Positions 6,723-7,717 of a stretch of DNA of 7,717 nucleotides are shown here, piece after piece. This DNA comes from an uncultured Rhodospirillales bacterium. GTDB taxonomy: Bacteria > Pseudomonadota > Alphaproteobacteria > Acetobacterales > Acetobacteraceae. The translations under genes and the position numbers were made by a program. The stretch spans positions 1 to 7,717 of the forward strand of contig CAIZGT010000133.1 of NCBI GenBank assembly GCA_903932545.1. Direction: 5' to 3'. A model generated the notes under the pieces. The model was not told where the DNA came from. It saw nothing but the letters and a program-made list of their open reading frames with translations, and searched no databases. Positions within the stretch are counted from its first letter, which is position 1. The number at the start of each line of letters is the position of its first letter.

Positions 6723-7480
6723 GCCCCGGCGGCAATAAACGGCGGGTTCTCATAACCCGGCTTGCCATAGCGGAGCACCAAGCCGGTGTTGGCATCCAAA
6801 ATTGATCCGCCGGCCTCTTCCAGAATCGCCTGCGCCGCCGCCGTATCCCACTCCATCGTGCGGCCAAAGCGCGGATACAAATCCGCGGCGCCCTCGGCAA
6901 TCCGGCAGAATTTTAGGGCTGACCCGGCATAGAGGGTCTCGGCAATCGTGTGGCGCTCTAGATATCCCGCCATCAGCGAATGCCGGGCGGAGCTGCGCGA
7001 GGCGATCACGGAAAGGCCGCATTCCGGCTTGCCGCGAACGCGGATCGGATGCTCACCCGAATCGTCCCGCCGCACCGCGCCGTGGCCCCGGATCGCACCA
7101 TAGATTTGGCGGTGCGCCGGCACGCCGACCACGCCGAGCACCGGCGCGCCGTCTTCCACCAAACCGATGCAAACCGCGAAATCATCGCGCAGGGCGGCAA
7201 ATTCGCGGGTGCCGTCGAGCGGATCAACCAGCCAGAAACGCCGCACCACACCCTGCTGGTGCCCGCCCGCCATCTCCTCCTCCGCCACCACCGGAATATC
7301 CGGCGTGGCGGCGCGCAAGGCTGCAACGATGATGGCTTCGGCGGCATGGTCGGCTTCCGTCACCAGCGAGGCATCAGCCTTCTGTTGCGTCTCAAAGCCG
7401 CGCTTGCGGATTGCAAGTATGGTGTCACCCGCCTGTTGCGCCAGCGTGAACAGGAATTCGAGCAAGTCTGCGTTGGTCAT
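6719..7480 (-). CDS. cysQ: 3'(2'),5'-bisphosphate nucleotidase CysQ
   Basis: Hydrolyses 3'-phosphoadenosine 5'-phosphate (PAP) to AMP and phosphate, clearing the by-product of sulfate assimilation that otherwise inhibits exoribonucleases. The 253-residue product carries the Mg-dependent inositol-monophosphatase fold: TEAD (41-44), AEEE (66-69), DPLDGTREF (86-94; ligands D86 and D89) and EWDTAAAQAILEEAGG (D212). The DPLDGT(K/R)EF form and the segment SALKFCRIAEGAADLYPRFG point to CysQ rather than SuhB or HisN. The start is taken at ATG 7480, where the family-like sequence MTNADLLEFLF begins and a purine-rich AAAGAG precedes it; an in-frame ATG at 7519 adds 13 unconserved residues and lacks a Shine-Dalgarno. 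First gene of a two-gene unit with tsaC, divergent from pepA. Confidence 0.92.
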   Translation of the reverse strand: MTNADLLEFLFTLAQQAGDTILAIRKRGFETQQKADASLVTEADHAAEAIIVAALRAATPDIPVVAEEEMAGGHQQGVVRRFWLVDPLDGTREFAALRDDFAVCIGLVEDGAPVLGVVGVPAHRQIYGAIRGHGAVRRDDSGEHPIRVRGKPECGLSVIASRSSARHSLMAGYLERHTIAETLYAGSALKFCRIAEGAADLYPRFGRTMEWDTAAAQAILEEAGGSILDANTGLVLRYGKPGYENPPFIAAGA

Positions 7481-7586
7481 GCTCTTTGCATAATCGCCAG
7501 ATTGCGCTGCGCCAAGCATACAAGCTGGTCAAGTTACGCGGGGCTGCTACAGTCAAGACCTCACAGCTTTATCTGGACGATCACGC
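7481..7586. promoter_or_regulatory. Divergent control region between cysQ and pepA
   Basis: This 106-bp gap must hold start signals for two divergent genes. GTCAAG occurs twice in direct orientation (7528-7533 and 7552-7557, 24 bp apart), which reads as TTGACC and TTGACT on the cysQ strand and resembles -35 boxes. No matching -10 box stands at 16-18 bp, and none is convincing for pepA, so the promoters are placed only by position. Confidence 0.3.
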
Positions 7587-7717
7587 ATGCTCGAAATCGG
7601 TTTTACCAAGCCAGCTCTTCCGAAATCCGGCGCTCTTGTGCTGCTGGTGGAGGAGGCCGAGACGCTTGCAGCCGACATGCTCGCCGCCTTGGACGAAGCC
7701 ACCGGCAACGCCGTCTC
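7587..7717 (+). CDS. pepA: Leucyl aminopeptidase, N-terminal fragment (cut by window edge)
   Basis: From ATG 7587 the frame stays open to the window end, giving 43 codons: MLEIGFTKPALPKSGALVLL, then VEEAETLAADMLAALDEATG. This matches the N-terminal (M17_N) start of alphaproteobacterial PepA/cytosol aminopeptidase, a zinc- or manganese-dependent exopeptidase that removes N-terminal residues from peptides in the cytoplasm. GGACGA at 7575-7580 is a reasonable Shine-Dalgarno six bases before the ATG. The metal-binding catalytic domain lies beyond the window, so function rests on the N-terminus alone. Confidence 0.78.
   Translation, partial: MLEIGFTKPALPKSGALVLLVEEAETLAADMLAALDEATGNAV

Noticed and set aside
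6060..6805. Plus-strand open frames opposite tsaC and cysQ
   Set aside because: They are antisense to well-conserved genes and show no motif of their own.
7481..7519. Upstream ATG at 7519 as the cysQ start
   Set aside because: It adds 13 residues without family resemblance and has no Shine-Dalgarno, while the ATG at 7480 fits the family start.

Overview
The window looks like core chromosome of a GC-rich alphaproteobacterium, probably in the Rhodospirillales/Acetobacteraceae range. That placement is an inference from protein style and gene order (rne, amiC, mrcA/ponA, prfB); no taxonomic marker is present. Every clear gene belongs to a conserved housekeeping family, and I see no new defence, CRISPR, phage or secondary-metabolite system.

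Layout. Positions 1-71 hold the first codons of ribonuclease E on the minus strand, cut by the window edge. Positions 72-1092 hold no intact gene. This stretch contains the rne leader, with two perfect hairpins close to the start codon, and a decayed HigA-type antitoxin gene (about 669-987) whose frame is broken by a 14-bp tandem repeat. Three plus-strand genes follow closely: amiC (periplasmic amidase, Tat signal), a class A penicillin-binding protein of the PBP1A type, and prfB (release factor 2). prfB carries the classical in-frame UGA with a +1 programmed frameshift, so the real gene starts at 4571 and reads through two frames.

The minus strand then carries cysQ (7480-6719) and a Sua5/TsaC-type threonylcarbamoyl-AMP synthase (6722-5751), which overlap by ATGA and are probably translationally coupled. 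A short gap separates prfB from this convergent pair and holds a small hairpin and a probable fragment of a dispersed intergenic repeat. At the right edge, 7587-7717 encodes the N-terminus of leucyl aminopeptidase PepA, divergent from cysQ.

Together the genes cover cell-wall synthesis and septal cleavage (PBP1A, AmiC), translation fidelity and termination (RF2, t6A synthesis), RNA turnover (RNase E), nucleotide clearance (CysQ) and peptide turnover (PepA). The points most worth a second look are the repeat-broken higA remnant, the prfB recoding site and the rne leader hairpins.
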